A model generated the notes under the pieces. The model was not told where the DNA came from and did not search any database. It saw only the letters and a list, made by a program, of their open reading frames with translations. A stretch of 64,000 nucleotides of DNA, taken from assembly GCA_016709675.1 (NCBI GenBank), contig JADJMH010000029.1, positions 1 to 64,000 on the forward strand, in the 5' to 3' direction. This document shows, in pieces, positions 42,563 to 51,084 of this stretch. The stretch's first letter is position 1. Every line of letters starts with the position of its first letter. A program made the position numbers and the translations under genes. Source of the DNA: Candidatus Accumulibacter proximus (GTDB lineage: Bacteria; Pseudomonadota; Gammaproteobacteria; Burkholderiales; Rhodocyclaceae).

Positions 42563-43749
42563 ACAGTGGAATGACTAGTACCTATGACGCCCGGCGCCTC
42601 AGGCGTGGCAAGGCCCATCCCGGCTCGTCGCGCTGGTTCCGGCGCTATCGCTGGCTGGTGATCGGCGGCTGGCTGATCATGGGGCTGGCACTTGCCTGGC
42701 TGCTCTTCATCCGCTCAGACAAGCCACCAGTGTCGCCACCTGCGGTGCCTGTAGCCCAACGCTCGGCATCGGTGGCTGACGCCGCCGCCAGGATGCCTGC
42801 GGTCAAGCTACCGGCGGACGATGCCGCGCACGACAAGCTCACCGAGTGGTGGTACTACAGCGGCCACCTGCAGACCGATTCCGGCGAGCGTTACTCATTT
42901 CATCTGGCGACCTTCCTGCGCCAGGGCACGATGACCCATGCGGTATTCCACGGCTCGCTGCTCGACCATCAGACGGAAAAACTTTACACCGAGCAGGGAC
43001 GGACTGCCGGGAACCCATCGAGCGGGCGCCGCGACGGTTTTGACTTCACCTTTGGCGACTGGCAGATGCGCGGAGAAGAAGCGAACCACTCAGCGAGGAT
43101 GGCCGGCAAGAATTTTGCGCTTGATCTGAAGCTCAATGACCGTCTGCCACCCGTATTGCACCAGGCGCCGGGAACGCCGGTCGCTGGTCTGCTCGATTTC
43201 GCAGCTGCTGGCATGAGCTATTACACTTCGCGTCCACGGATGACCGCAGAGGGTACGCTGACCATTGCCGGCACCCCCAGGGCAGTGCGCGGCGAAGTGT
43301 GGTTCGACCACCAGTGGGGCGACTTCGAGGCAGCGAAACTGCGCTGGAACTGGTTTGCGCTACAACTGGCCGACGGTGCGGACCTCATGATTTTCGAACT
43401 CTTGGATCGCCAGGGAGGGCCGGTGCTGCGTATGGGAACCTATGCCAAGGATGGTACGGTCAGCGCGCTCGGTGCAGCGGACTTCGAGGCCGATTCCCGT
43501 GGTACCTGGAAGAGCCCTTCGTCCGGCGTGGTCTACCCGATGGACTGGACGATTTCCGTACCCGCCAAGGGCTTGCAGCTGAAGGTGGATCCAGTGATCC
43601 GCTGGAGCGAGTTTGATGCCCGCACGACAACGCTGAACGCCTACTGGGAAGGCGCAGTCAAACTCAGCGGCTCGCACACCGGCGTCGGCTTCATGGAATT
43701 GAGCGGTTACGACACACCAGCGGCACGGCCGGGACCCAAGGGTAAGTAG
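42559..43749 (+). CDS. Membrane-anchored CrtC/AttH-like lipocalin-fold protein
   Basis: A 396-residue protein. An N-terminal membrane anchor (about residues 30-50, WLVIGGWLIMGLALAWLLF) follows a basic segment. The exported part matches the AttH/CrtC hydroxyneurosporene-hydratase-like fold: TEWWYYSGHLQTDSGERYSF, GEVWFDHQWGDFEAAKLRWNW and a C-terminal SGSHTGVGFMELSGYD. CrtC enzymes hydrate carotenoids; most AttH-like proteins have no known reaction. The position at the end of an exosortase-hydrolase operon is unusual. It overlaps hydrolase 1 by four bases. Confidence 0.85.
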   Translation: MNSGMTSTYDARRLRRGKAHPGSSRWFRRYRWLVIGGWLIMGLALAWLLFIRSDKPPVSPPAVPVAQRSASVADAAARMPAVKLPADDAAHDKLTEWWYYSGHLQTDSGERYSFHLATFLRQGTMTHAVFHGSLLDHQTEKLYTEQGRTAGNPSSGRRDGFDFTFGDWQMRGEEANHSARMAGKNFALDLKLNDRLPPVLHQAPGTPVAGLLDFAAAGMSYYTSRPRMTAEGTLTIAGTPRAVRGEVWFDHQWGDFEAAKLRWNWFALQLADGADLMIFELLDRQGGPVLRMGTYAKDGTVSALGAADFEADSRGTWKSPSSGVVYPMDWTISVPAKGLQLKVDPVIRWSEFDARTTTLNAYWEGAVKLSGSHTGVGFMELSGYDTPAARPGPKGK

Positions 43750-44266
43750 CGGCCTGCAAGCTTCAGGGCGGAAGAACCACGTGCTCCCTCGGCAACCCCG
43801 AGAGACAGCCGCGGACACCATGTACATTGCCACCCTCACCCTTGCCGTTCGAGTCGCCACGCGAGTTCGACCTTGTTGCTGCCCCCCCAGCTTCTTGAAA
43901 CAGGGGGGAATGTGATTGCGTACCGCTGCCGGTTAGCGCGACAGCGCGACAGCGATCGCCGAATGGGTCCCGCCTCTGGCATAGCGGGCGGCGATTCCCC
44001 GTTCGCGAAGAGACAATCTGACCACCACGCTCGGTCATTCGGCCGGCCGCACGAAAGCAGCTTTGTTCCCTGGGCAAGCAGTCGGCGTCTCGGATACTGG
44101 AATGACAATTGTGCAGATGCGCTCGTAGACCTCGAATGAATTCGCAGGAGCCTTGCCCCGACACGCAGAGTCAAGACCCTCCGACATCCAAGGGAAGCGT
44201 GTTGCCTACCGAGGTTGACCGGCTATGATGAGAGACTTTGCCCTCGAGGCACCGCACGGACAAGGA
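43750..44266. other. Gene-free region between the exosortase-associated module and murJ
   Basis: About 500 bases without a frame that resembles a protein family on either strand. No strong promoter or hairpin stands out. In many betaproteobacteria the divergent rpsT gene (ribosomal protein S20) precedes murJ; it is absent here. Confidence 0.5.
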
Positions 44267-45805
44267 ATGAACCTTCTCAGGACACTCGCCACCGTCAGCA
44301 GCATGACCCTGCTGTCGCGCATACTCGGTTTCGTGCGCGACTTCGTGATTGCGCGCACTTTCGGCGCCGGGATGCTCACCGACGCCTTCTTTGTCGCTTT
44401 CAAGCTACCCAACCTCCTGCGCCGCCTGTTTGCCGAAGGCGCTTTCTCGCAGGCCTTTGTTCCGGTGCTTGGCGAATACCGGAACAAACGCGGCACTGAC
44501 GACACCAGGCAGCTCGTAGACCGTGTCGCGAGCCTGCTCTTCCTCATCGTCCTGGCGGTGACCCTGGTCGGCATGGCCGCGGCGCCAGTCCTGGTGTATC
44601 TCTCGGCGCCGGGTTTCAGCGACGACCCGGAGAAATTCGCTCTGACCGTCAACCTGACGCGCATCACCTTTCCCTACATTCTTTTCATGTCCCTGGTCGC
44701 TCTGGCCGGCGGTGTTCTCAATACGTGGAGCAGATTCGCCGTCCCCGCTTTCACGCCGGTACTGCTCAACGTCTCGTTCATTCTCATGGCGCTTTTTGCC
44801 GCGCCGTATTCCGATCCGCCGATAATGGCTCTCGGCTGGGCGGTGTTTCTCGGCGGTGCCCTGCAACTGGCATTCCAGATCCCCAGCCTGCAGCGCATCG
44901 GCATGCTGCCGAGATTCTCGATCAGCCTGCGAGACGAGGGGGTGCGACGGATCTTCCGGTTGATGGCGCCAGCCGTTCTCGGCGTTTCCGTCGCGCAGGT
45001 CAGTCTTCTGCTGAACACTATATTTGCCTCCTTTCTGAACACCGGGAGCGTCTCCTGGTTGTACTACGCCGACCGGTTGATGGAGTTTCCTGCCGGCTTG
45101 CTCGGCGCCGCGTTGGGCACCATTCTGCTGCCCTCGCTGGCCCGATGCCACGCCACGCAGCAGCACGACGAGTACTCCCGCCTGCTCGACTGGGGCTTGC
45201 GTCTGACCTTTTTGCTCGCCGCTCCGGCAGCGCTGGCACTGGCCATTCTTGCCGTACCGCTGATCACGACCCTGTTCCACCACGGCGCCTTCACCGCCAG
45301 CGACGTGTTCCGAACGCGCGATGCGCTGGTCGCCTATAGTCTCGGACTGCTTGGCATGATCCTGGTCAAGGTACTCGCACCAGGCTTCTACGCACGCCAG
45401 AACGTACGCACACCGGTCCGCATCGCCCTGCTCAGCCTGGCCGTCACCCAGGTGTTGAATCTGACCCTGATTGGTTGGTTGGCACACGCCGGTCTGGCGC
45501 TGGCTATCGGACTTGCCGCCTGCCTCAACGCCAGCCTGCTCTACCGTGGTCTTCGTCAGCACGGAATCTATACTCCCCAGCCCGGCTGGCTGCTGTTCTA
45601 CTGCCGGCTGGGCTGCGCCATGGCCACGATGGGCAGCGCGCTCTGGTTTGTCGCCGGAGAAGCTGGCAACTGGCTGAGCTGGAGCCTGACCGAGCGCCTC
45701 CTGCGTCTTTCTGGGGTCATCGGCTTCGGTGCGGGCATCTATTTCGCTACACTATGGGTCGCCGGCTTCCGCCTGCGCGACTTCAAACGCAGCGGGGCCG
45801 AATAA
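44267..45805 (+). CDS. murJ: Lipid II flippase MurJ
   Basis: A 512-residue polytopic membrane protein (about 14 helices) of the MOP superfamily that flips lipid II across the inner membrane for peptidoglycan synthesis. It starts MNLLRTLATVSSMTLLSRIL at 44267 and has DAFFVAFKLPNLLRRLFAEG, AFSQAFVPVL, VSWLYYADRLMEFPAGLLG and VKVLAPGFYARQNVRTPVRIA, all typical. Fourteen upstream codons are open but not family-like. It precedes a PEBP gene by 19 bases. Confidence 0.95.
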   Translation: MNLLRTLATVSSMTLLSRILGFVRDFVIARTFGAGMLTDAFFVAFKLPNLLRRLFAEGAFSQAFVPVLGEYRNKRGTDDTRQLVDRVASLLFLIVLAVTLVGMAAAPVLVYLSAPGFSDDPEKFALTVNLTRITFPYILFMSLVALAGGVLNTWSRFAVPAFTPVLLNVSFILMALFAAPYSDPPIMALGWAVFLGGALQLAFQIPSLQRIGMLPRFSISLRDEGVRRIFRLMAPAVLGVSVAQVSLLLNTIFASFLNTGSVSWLYYADRLMEFPAGLLGAALGTILLPSLARCHATQQHDEYSRLLDWGLRLTFLLAAPAALALAILAVPLITTLFHHGAFTASDVFRTRDALVAYSLGLLGMILVKVLAPGFYARQNVRTPVRIALLSLAVTQVLNLTLIGWLAHAGLALAIGLAACLNASLLYRGLRQHGIYTPQPGWLLFYCRLGCAMATMGSALWFVAGEAGNWLSWSLTERLLRLSGVIGFGAGIYFATLWVAGFRLRDFKRSGAE

Positions 45806-45824
45806 TCAACCAGGAGGATTAACG

Positions 45825-46454
45825 ATGAAATTGATCAGCAGCAGTTTCAAGGACGGTCAGCGGATCCCCGGCGCTTTCGCCTTCTGTATCCCCGACCCGA
45901 CGCACCATGTCTGCCTGGGCAGCAATCTCAACCCGCAGCTGGCATGGAGTGGCGCACCGGCGGCAACCCAGTCGTTCGCCATCATCTGCCATGATCCGGA
46001 CGTGCCGAGCAAGGGCGACGATGTCAATCAGGAAGACCGCACGGTACCAGCTGCGCTGCCGCGGGTCGATTTCTTCCACTGGGTGCTGATCGACCTGCCA
46101 GCCAGTTTCAGCGAGATCAGGGAGGGCGAGTTCTGCAGCGATGTCACCCCGCGCGGCAAACCTGGCCCACATGCAGCGCACGGCGCACGCCAGGGAATCA
46201 ACGATTACACCGGCTGGTTTGCCGGCGACAACGACATGCGCGGTGACTACTACGGCTATGATGGCCCCTGCCCGCCCTGGAATGACGAGATTATCCACCG
46301 TTACGTGTTTACAATTTTCGCACTCGATGTCGCCAGACTGAATGTCGCAGGCAAGTTGACCGGACAACAGGTCCGCTCGGCAATGCAGGGACACGTTCTT
46401 GCGGAGGCAAGCCTGACCGGCAGCTACACGCTCAATCCATCTCTGAACCAGTAG
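45825..46454 (+). CDS. YbhB/YbcL family (PEBP-like) protein
   Basis: A 209-residue phosphatidylethanolamine-binding-protein-fold protein. It begins MKLISSSFKDGQRIPGAFAF after an AGGAGG site, and shows the family anion pocket (SFAIICHDPDVPS, FFHWVLIDLPA, YDGPCPPWNDEIIHRYVFTIFAL). Bacterial members have no firmly established function. It may be co-transcribed with murJ. A terminator-like hairpin follows at 46504-46520. Confidence 0.9.
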   Translation: MKLISSSFKDGQRIPGAFAFCIPDPTHHVCLGSNLNPQLAWSGAPAATQSFAIICHDPDVPSKGDDVNQEDRTVPAALPRVDFFHWVLIDLPASFSEIREGEFCSDVTPRGKPGPHAAHGARQGINDYTGWFAGDNDMRGDYYGYDGPCPPWNDEIIHRYVFTIFALDVARLNVAGKLTGQQVRSAMQGHVLAEASLTGSYTLNPSLNQ

Positions 46455-46494
46455 CAGGGCAAGACTGATCGCCGGCCAGACGCCGGCCGGCAGA

Positions 46495-46527
46495 AACAAA
46501 AACGGGCCGTCAAGCGGCCCATTTTTG
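46495..46527. terminator. Bidirectional intrinsic terminator
   Basis: GGGCCG-TCAAG-CGGCCC (46504-46520) is flanked by an A-tract on the left and a T-tract on the right, so it serves both the PEBP gene (+) and hppA (-), which converge here. Confidence 0.85.
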
Positions 46528-46552
46528 TTCCGGTGCGTTGTCCGCCGACGGA

Positions 46553-48967
46553 TTACTTCACACTGACCTCGACACGACGCGCCTCCTCGGGACCACCAGT
46601 GCCGGTGGTCACCATGGGCTTCCTGAGTTCAATGCGCTCCTCGGCGATACCGACGTTCTTCAGGGCATCCCGCACAGCCATCGCCCGGTTCTTGGCGATT
46701 TCCTCGTTGGTTGCCTGGCTACCGGTCGTATCGTGGAATCCTGAAACGGCCAGTTGCGCAGTCGGGTTGGCCTTGGCATAGGCAACGATCGCTTCGAGGG
46801 TTTTTCCTGCGTCGGCCGGTACTTCGGCCACACCCACCGCGAAATAAAGTTTGGCCGCCGGCACTGCCGCAGTTGCGGCCACCGGAGCGGCGGCCACCGG
46901 TTTGCTGACCGAAGCGGGAACCATCAGGGGCACGATCATCAGGGCGACAATGTTGATGATCTTGATCAGCGGGTTCACCGCCGGACCAGCCGTGTCCTTG
47001 TAGGGGTCGCCGACGGTATCACCGGTCACCGCTGCCTTGTGGGCCTCGGAGCCTTTGCCGCCGAAGTGGCCGTCCTCAATGTACTTCTTGGCGTTATCCC
47101 AGGCGCCGCCACCGGTAGTCATCGAGATGGCGACGAACAGGCCGGTGATGATCGTTCCCATCAACAGGCCACCGAGCGCCTTCGGACCAAGCAGCAGGCC
47201 GACGAGCACCGGCACCAGTACCGGCAGCAGTGAGGGGATGATCATTTCGCGGATGGCCGCCACGGTCAGCATGCCGACGGCGCGCGAATAATCGGGCTTC
47301 GCCTTGCCTTCCATGATGCCCTTGATTTCCTTGAACTGCCGACGCACCTCGACGACCACCGCGCCGGCCGCACGACCCACCGCCTCCATGGCCATGGCGG
47401 CGAACAGATAGGGGATCAGGCCACCGAGGAAGAGACCGATGATCACCATGTGATCGGAGAGGTCAAAGCGAAGGCTGCCGCCAAAATTGGTTTCCAGCGC
47501 GTGCGTATAATCGGCGAAAAGCACCAGCGCCGCCAGGCCAGCCGAACCGATGGCATACCCTTTGGTCACCGCCTTGGTGGTGTTGCCGACCGCATCGAGC
47601 GGATCGGTCACGTCACGCACCGACTTCGGCAGGCCGGACATTTCGGCGATGCCGCCGGCGTTGTCGGTGATCGGTCCGTAGGCATCGAGCGCGACGATGA
47701 TGCCGGTCATCGACAGCATCGAGGTGGCCGCAATGGCGATGCCGTACAGGCCGGCCAGTGCGTACGTGATGTAGATCGCCGCGCAGACGGAGAGGACGGG
47801 CAACGCACAGGCCTTCATCGACACGGCAAGGCCGGCGATGATGTTGGTCCCGTGACCTGTGGTCGAGGCTTCGGCAACGCGCTTGACCGGTGAGAAGTCG
47901 GTACCAGTGTAGTACTCCGTAATCCAGACCAGCAGGCCCGTCAGCACCAGACCCACCGCCGCCGACCAGAAGATGTTCATCGAACTGATCAGGCTGCCGT
48001 CGACGAGAGTGATGCCTTTGCCGAGCATCATGGTGGTAATCGGATAGAAGGCGATCAGTGCCAGCACACCGGCGACGGCCAGGCCACGGTAGAGGGCGTT
48101 CATGATCTTGCCGCCGTCGTTGGCTTTGACGAAGAAACAGCCGATGATCGAAGCAATGATCGAAACGCCACCCAGCACCAGCGGGTAGACGATCAGGCTG
48201 TCGTTGGCACCGGCGACGCCCTTGAGCATCATCGCGCTGAGCACCATCGTCGCCACTACGGTCACCGCGTAGGTCTCGAAGAGGTCAGCCGCCATTCCCG
48301 CGCAGTCGCCGACGTTGTCACCAACGTTGTCGGCAATGACCGCCGGATTACGTGGGTCATCCTCGGGAATGCCGGCTTCGACCTTGCCGACCAGGTCGGC
48401 GCCGACGTCTGCGCCCTTGGTGAAGATGCCGCCACCAAGACGGGCAAAGATCGAGATCAGCGATCCACCGAAGGCCAGACCGACCAGCGGTTCAACACTG
48501 TGCTGAAAGTCCGCGCCGGTGCCCTTGAGAAACGCGTAGTAGCCCGCTACCCCGAGGAGGCCCAGACCAACCACCAGCATGCCAGTGATGGCGCCACCCT
48601 TGAAGGCGACATCAAGCGCGGCAGAAATGCCGCTGCGCGCTGCTTCTGCCGTACGCACGTTGGCCCGCACCGAAACATTCATGCCGATAAAGCCGGTGGC
48701 ACCCGAAAGCACCGCACCGATCAGAAAGCCAATAGCCATCAGTTTGCCCAGCGCAAACCAGATCAGGACAAAAAGTACGGCACCGACCAGACCAATTGTG
48801 GTGTACTGTTTGGCCAGGTACGCAGAAGCGCCTTCCTGAATGGCTTTGGCGATCTCCTGCATGCGTGGGTTGCCCGCTGGCAACGAGAGAATCCACTTCG
48901 TCATGGCAGCGCCGTAGAGCACCGCAACGACCGCGCATACGAGCGCGAACATCAGACCTTGAGACAT
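46553..48967 (-). CDS. hppA: Proton-pumping membrane pyrophosphatase with C-terminal OmpA-like domain
   Basis: An 804-residue fusion. Residues ~1-690 are a membrane-integral pyrophosphatase with ~16 helices that couples PPi hydrolysis to ion pumping. GADVGADLVGKVEAGIPEDD, DNVGDNVGDCAGMAADLFE and GDTVGDPYKDTAGPAVNPLI hold the PPi/Mg acidic motifs. GNTTKAVTKG has the Lys/Thr residues of K+-independent H+-pumping forms. After an Ala/Pro-rich linker (~690-705) comes an OmpA-like domain (KLYFAVGVAEVPADAG, GFHDTTGSQATNEEIAKNRA). Because this pump's C-terminus faces the periplasm, the domain could bind peptidoglycan. The ribosome site GGGAGG precedes the start. Confidence 0.93.
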   Translation of the reverse strand: MSQGLMFALVCAVVAVLYGAAMTKWILSLPAGNPRMQEIAKAIQEGASAYLAKQYTTIGLVGAVLFVLIWFALGKLMAIGFLIGAVLSGATGFIGMNVSVRANVRTAEAARSGISAALDVAFKGGAITGMLVVGLGLLGVAGYYAFLKGTGADFQHSVEPLVGLAFGGSLISIFARLGGGIFTKGADVGADLVGKVEAGIPEDDPRNPAVIADNVGDNVGDCAGMAADLFETYAVTVVATMVLSAMMLKGVAGANDSLIVYPLVLGGVSIIASIIGCFFVKANDGGKIMNALYRGLAVAGVLALIAFYPITTMMLGKGITLVDGSLISSMNIFWSAAVGLVLTGLLVWITEYYTGTDFSPVKRVAEASTTGHGTNIIAGLAVSMKACALPVLSVCAAIYITYALAGLYGIAIAATSMLSMTGIIVALDAYGPITDNAGGIAEMSGLPKSVRDVTDPLDAVGNTTKAVTKGYAIGSAGLAALVLFADYTHALETNFGGSLRFDLSDHMVIIGLFLGGLIPYLFAAMAMEAVGRAAGAVVVEVRRQFKEIKGIMEGKAKPDYSRAVGMLTVAAIREMIIPSLLPVLVPVLVGLLLGPKALGGLLMGTIITGLFVAISMTTGGGAWDNAKKYIEDGHFGGKGSEAHKAAVTGDTVGDPYKDTAGPAVNPLIKIINIVALMIVPLMVPASVSKPVAAAPVAATAAVPAAKLYFAVGVAEVPADAGKTLEAIVAYAKANPTAQLAVSGFHDTTGSQATNEEIAKNRAMAVRDALKNVGIAEERIELRKPMVTTGTGGPEEARRVEVSVK

Positions 48968-49003
48968 ACACTACCTCCCTCACTAAAGTTACCCCGGCCC
49001 TGC

Positions 49004-49023
49004 GGAGACTCCGGAGGGTCTCC
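49004..49023 (-). promoter_or_regulatory. Leader hairpin upstream of hppA
   Basis: GGAGAC/GTCTCC forms a six-base stem with an eight-base GC-rich loop in the 5' leader of hppA, 37 bases upstream of its start. No named riboswitch matches. Confidence 0.4.
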
Positions 49024-49059
49024 ACGGGTCTGACTTGCCCCACAACTGAACCACGAAAA

Positions 49060-49087
49060 GAACGTCAACTCCCGAACGTCAATTCCC
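49060..49087. repeat. Two tandem 14-bp repeats upstream of hppA
   Basis: GAACGTCAACTCCC is followed directly by GAACGTCAATTCCC (13/14 identical) and a partial third copy (GAAC). On the hppA strand each gives TTGACGTTC, so it could be a regulator's direct-repeat site or contain a -35 element. The rest of the 48968-49326 gap holds no convincing gene. Confidence 0.6.
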
Positions 49088-49326
49088 GAACCAGACTATG
49101 TCCCTTCAATCCACGACCGCGACACCGGCGCACATGCGGCAACCAGAACCGGCCAGTTACTCGCACCCCCCTTGGGCGACGCCAACTTTGCCAACCGGCA
49201 ATCGGCAGACCAACGCCTGCGCCATGCCCACCCCGCCGCAGCTAGCGCCACCAGCGAGAACCGTAAGGGACAGCGATACTGCTGACCGAAGATTGCTCGT
49301 GTCGGCTCTGCCTTCATCGGGCAGGG

Positions 49327-49980
49327 CTACAACAGGGCCGCGAAAGCTGCCTGCCTGATGTCATCAACGCTGCCGACACCGGCTATTCTGCGACATTTCG
49401 GCGCCTTGAGGTCGCCGGTGGCAGCCCACGCGCTGTAGTACTCGAGCAGGGGCTTGGTCTGCGAATGATAGACCTGCAAGCGCTTCCTGACCGTTTCTTC
49501 GGTGTCGTCGTCGCGCTGAATCAGCTCCTCTCCGGTGACATCGTCTTTTCCGGCCACCTTGGGGGGATTGAAGCGGATGTGGTAGGTGCGGCCTGACGCG
49601 GGGTGCACACGACGACCGCTCATCCGCTCAATGATTTCTTCGTCGGCCACGTCGATCTCGAGCACATAATCGAGCGCTACGCCAGCGACCTTCATCGCTT
49701 CGGCTTGCGGCAGCGTCCGCGGAAAACCGTCGAATAGATAACCCGCTCGGCAATCGGCCTGCTGCAGGCGATCAGTCACCAGGCCGATGATGATTTCGTC
49801 CGAGACCAAGCCACCGGAATCCATGACCTTTTTGGCTTCGATGCCAAGAGGCGTACCCGCCTTGACCGCAGCGCGCAGCATGTCTCCGGTAGAGATCTGG
49901 GGGATGCCGAACTTTTCACGAATGAACTGGGCTTGAGTGCCTTTGCCGGCCCCTGGCGCGCCTAGCAGGATGAGTTTCAT
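49327..49980 (-). CDS. adk: Adenylate kinase
   Basis: A 217-residue enzyme interconverting ATP+AMP and 2 ADP, maintaining the adenylate pool. P-loop LGAPGAGKGTQA (residues 6-17), AMP-binding ISTGDMLRAAV, FDGFPRTLPQAEAM with the signature region, and a zinc-less LID (GRRVHPASGRTYHIRFNPPK). The long form is typical of proteobacteria. It follows kdsB by 131 bases and precedes hppA on the same strand. Confidence 0.96.
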   Translation of the reverse strand: MKLILLGAPGAGKGTQAQFIREKFGIPQISTGDMLRAAVKAGTPLGIEAKKVMDSGGLVSDEIIIGLVTDRLQQADCRAGYLFDGFPRTLPQAEAMKVAGVALDYVLEIDVADEEIIERMSGRRVHPASGRTYHIRFNPPKVAGKDDVTGEELIQRDDDTEETVRKRLQVYHSQTKPLLEYYSAWAATGDLKAPKCRRIAGVGSVDDIRQAAFAALL

Positions 49981-50111
49981 GGTTCGCCTTGTGAGAGAAT
50001 CAAATCGAGCAGTTTGTCCAGAAATTCAGATAGTTGAGGCTCAGTCAGAATGGTCGAACATCACGTTGTCGTGACCAACAGGCGGAAACTTACCCTCAAA
50101 CGCGCGCACGG

Positions 50112-50882
50112 TCAAACCTTTTTAAACCATTCCTGCATGCGCTGGGCATCCTCCAGCGTGTCCACACCGGCACTCGGCAGGTGGTCGGCAATCGCCACGC
50201 TAATGCGGAAACCGTGCCAGAGGGCGCGCAATTGTTCAAGTGCCTCAAGGCTTTCAAGGGGTGACGAAGCCAGTCCGGCGTAGGTGCGCAGGAAACGTGC
50301 ACGATAGGCGTAGAGCCCGACGTGCCGATAGGCGAGCATCTCGCGAGGGAGCGTCTCGCCACCAGACTCGCGAGCGAAGTGATCGCGAGCGTAGGGGATC
50401 GGTGCGCGCGAGAAGTACATTGCGTCACCGCTTGCCGCCAGGACCACCTTGACAATGTTCGGGTTAAAGAAATCGGCAGCATCCGCTACCGGGTGCGCCA
50501 CCGTCGCGATGTCGGCACCACTCTCCGCCAGGCGGCAGACTGTCAGGACAATCAAGGCCGGATCAATCAACGGTTCATCGCCCTGAACGTTGACCACGAT
50601 CGTCTCGTCGCTCCAGCCTGACAACTCGACGACCTCGGCCAGACGATCGGTGCCGCTGGCGTGCTCAGCCCGGGTCAGCACACTGTGCAGGCCGTGACTC
50701 CTGGCCGCCGCCAGCACTTCCGCATGGTCGCTGGCCACCAGTACCTCGTCTGCGCCCGACAGGCGCGCGCGCTCAGCCACCCGCACAACCATCGGCTTAC
50801 CGCCGAGATCAAGCAATGGCTTCGCCGGCAGCCGTGTCGACGCGTAACGAGCGGGAATGACGACCTTGAATTGAATGTGCAC
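50112..50882 (-). CDS. kdsB: 3-deoxy-manno-octulosonate cytidylyltransferase
   Basis: A 256-residue enzyme that activates Kdo as CMP-Kdo for lipopolysaccharide inner core synthesis. It starts at GTG 50882 (HIQFKVVIPARYASTRLPAK), 25 bases after the Trm112-like stop; no family-like ATG lies upstream. Motifs are VLVASDHAEVLAAARSHG, NVQGDEPLIDP with the metal/substrate Asp, and YFSRAPIPYARD plus HVGLYAYRARFLRTY. It is in the order lpxK-Trm112-kdsB common to betaproteobacteria. Confidence 0.95.
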   Translation of the reverse strand: MHIQFKVVIPARYASTRLPAKPLLDLGGKPMVVRVAERARLSGADEVLVASDHAEVLAAARSHGLHSVLTRAEHASGTDRLAEVVELSGWSDETIVVNVQGDEPLIDPALIVLTVCRLAESGADIATVAHPVADAADFFNPNIVKVVLAASGDAMYFSRAPIPYARDHFARESGGETLPREMLAYRHVGLYAYRARFLRTYAGLASSPLESLEALEQLRALWHGFRISVAIADHLPSAGVDTLEDAQRMQEWFKKV

Positions 50883-50907
50883 GCCGCCGCCTTCGCTCTC
50901 TGCGCGC

Positions 50908-51084
50908 TCAGGTCTCGTCGTCCGACAACGGACGCGCCTCGTCCGCCAGCATGATCGGAATACCATCGCGGATCGGAAAAACCAGCCGACAGGGCTTGCA
51001 CACCAGTTCCGACTGTGCCTTGCGGTATTCGAGATTGGCCTTGCAGATCGGGCACACGAGAATATCAAGCAGGCGGGCGTCCAT
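50908..51084 (-). CDS. Trm112-like zinc-ribbon protein (58 aa)
   Basis: A short 58-residue protein of the Trm112/UPF0434 (YcaR) family. It begins MDARLLDILVCPICKANLEY. CPICK and the later VCKPC form the predicted four-cysteine zinc site, followed by FPIRDGIPIMLADEAR. In archaea and eukaryotes Trm112 activates methyltransferases; the bacterial role is unclear. It overlaps the end of lpxK by 20 bases and lies 25 bases before kdsB. Confidence 0.9.
   Translation of the reverse strand: MDARLLDILVCPICKANLEYRKAQSELVCKPCRLVFPIRDGIPIMLADEARPLSDDET

Noticed and set aside
43763..44174. Overlapping frames on both strands before murJ
   Set aside because: No motif, no ribosome site, and competing frames of equal length; treated as non-coding.
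49096..49317. A 73-residue minus-strand frame between adk and hppA
   Set aside because: Begins just after adk but shows no ribosome site or family motif; composition looks like non-coding GC-rich DNA.
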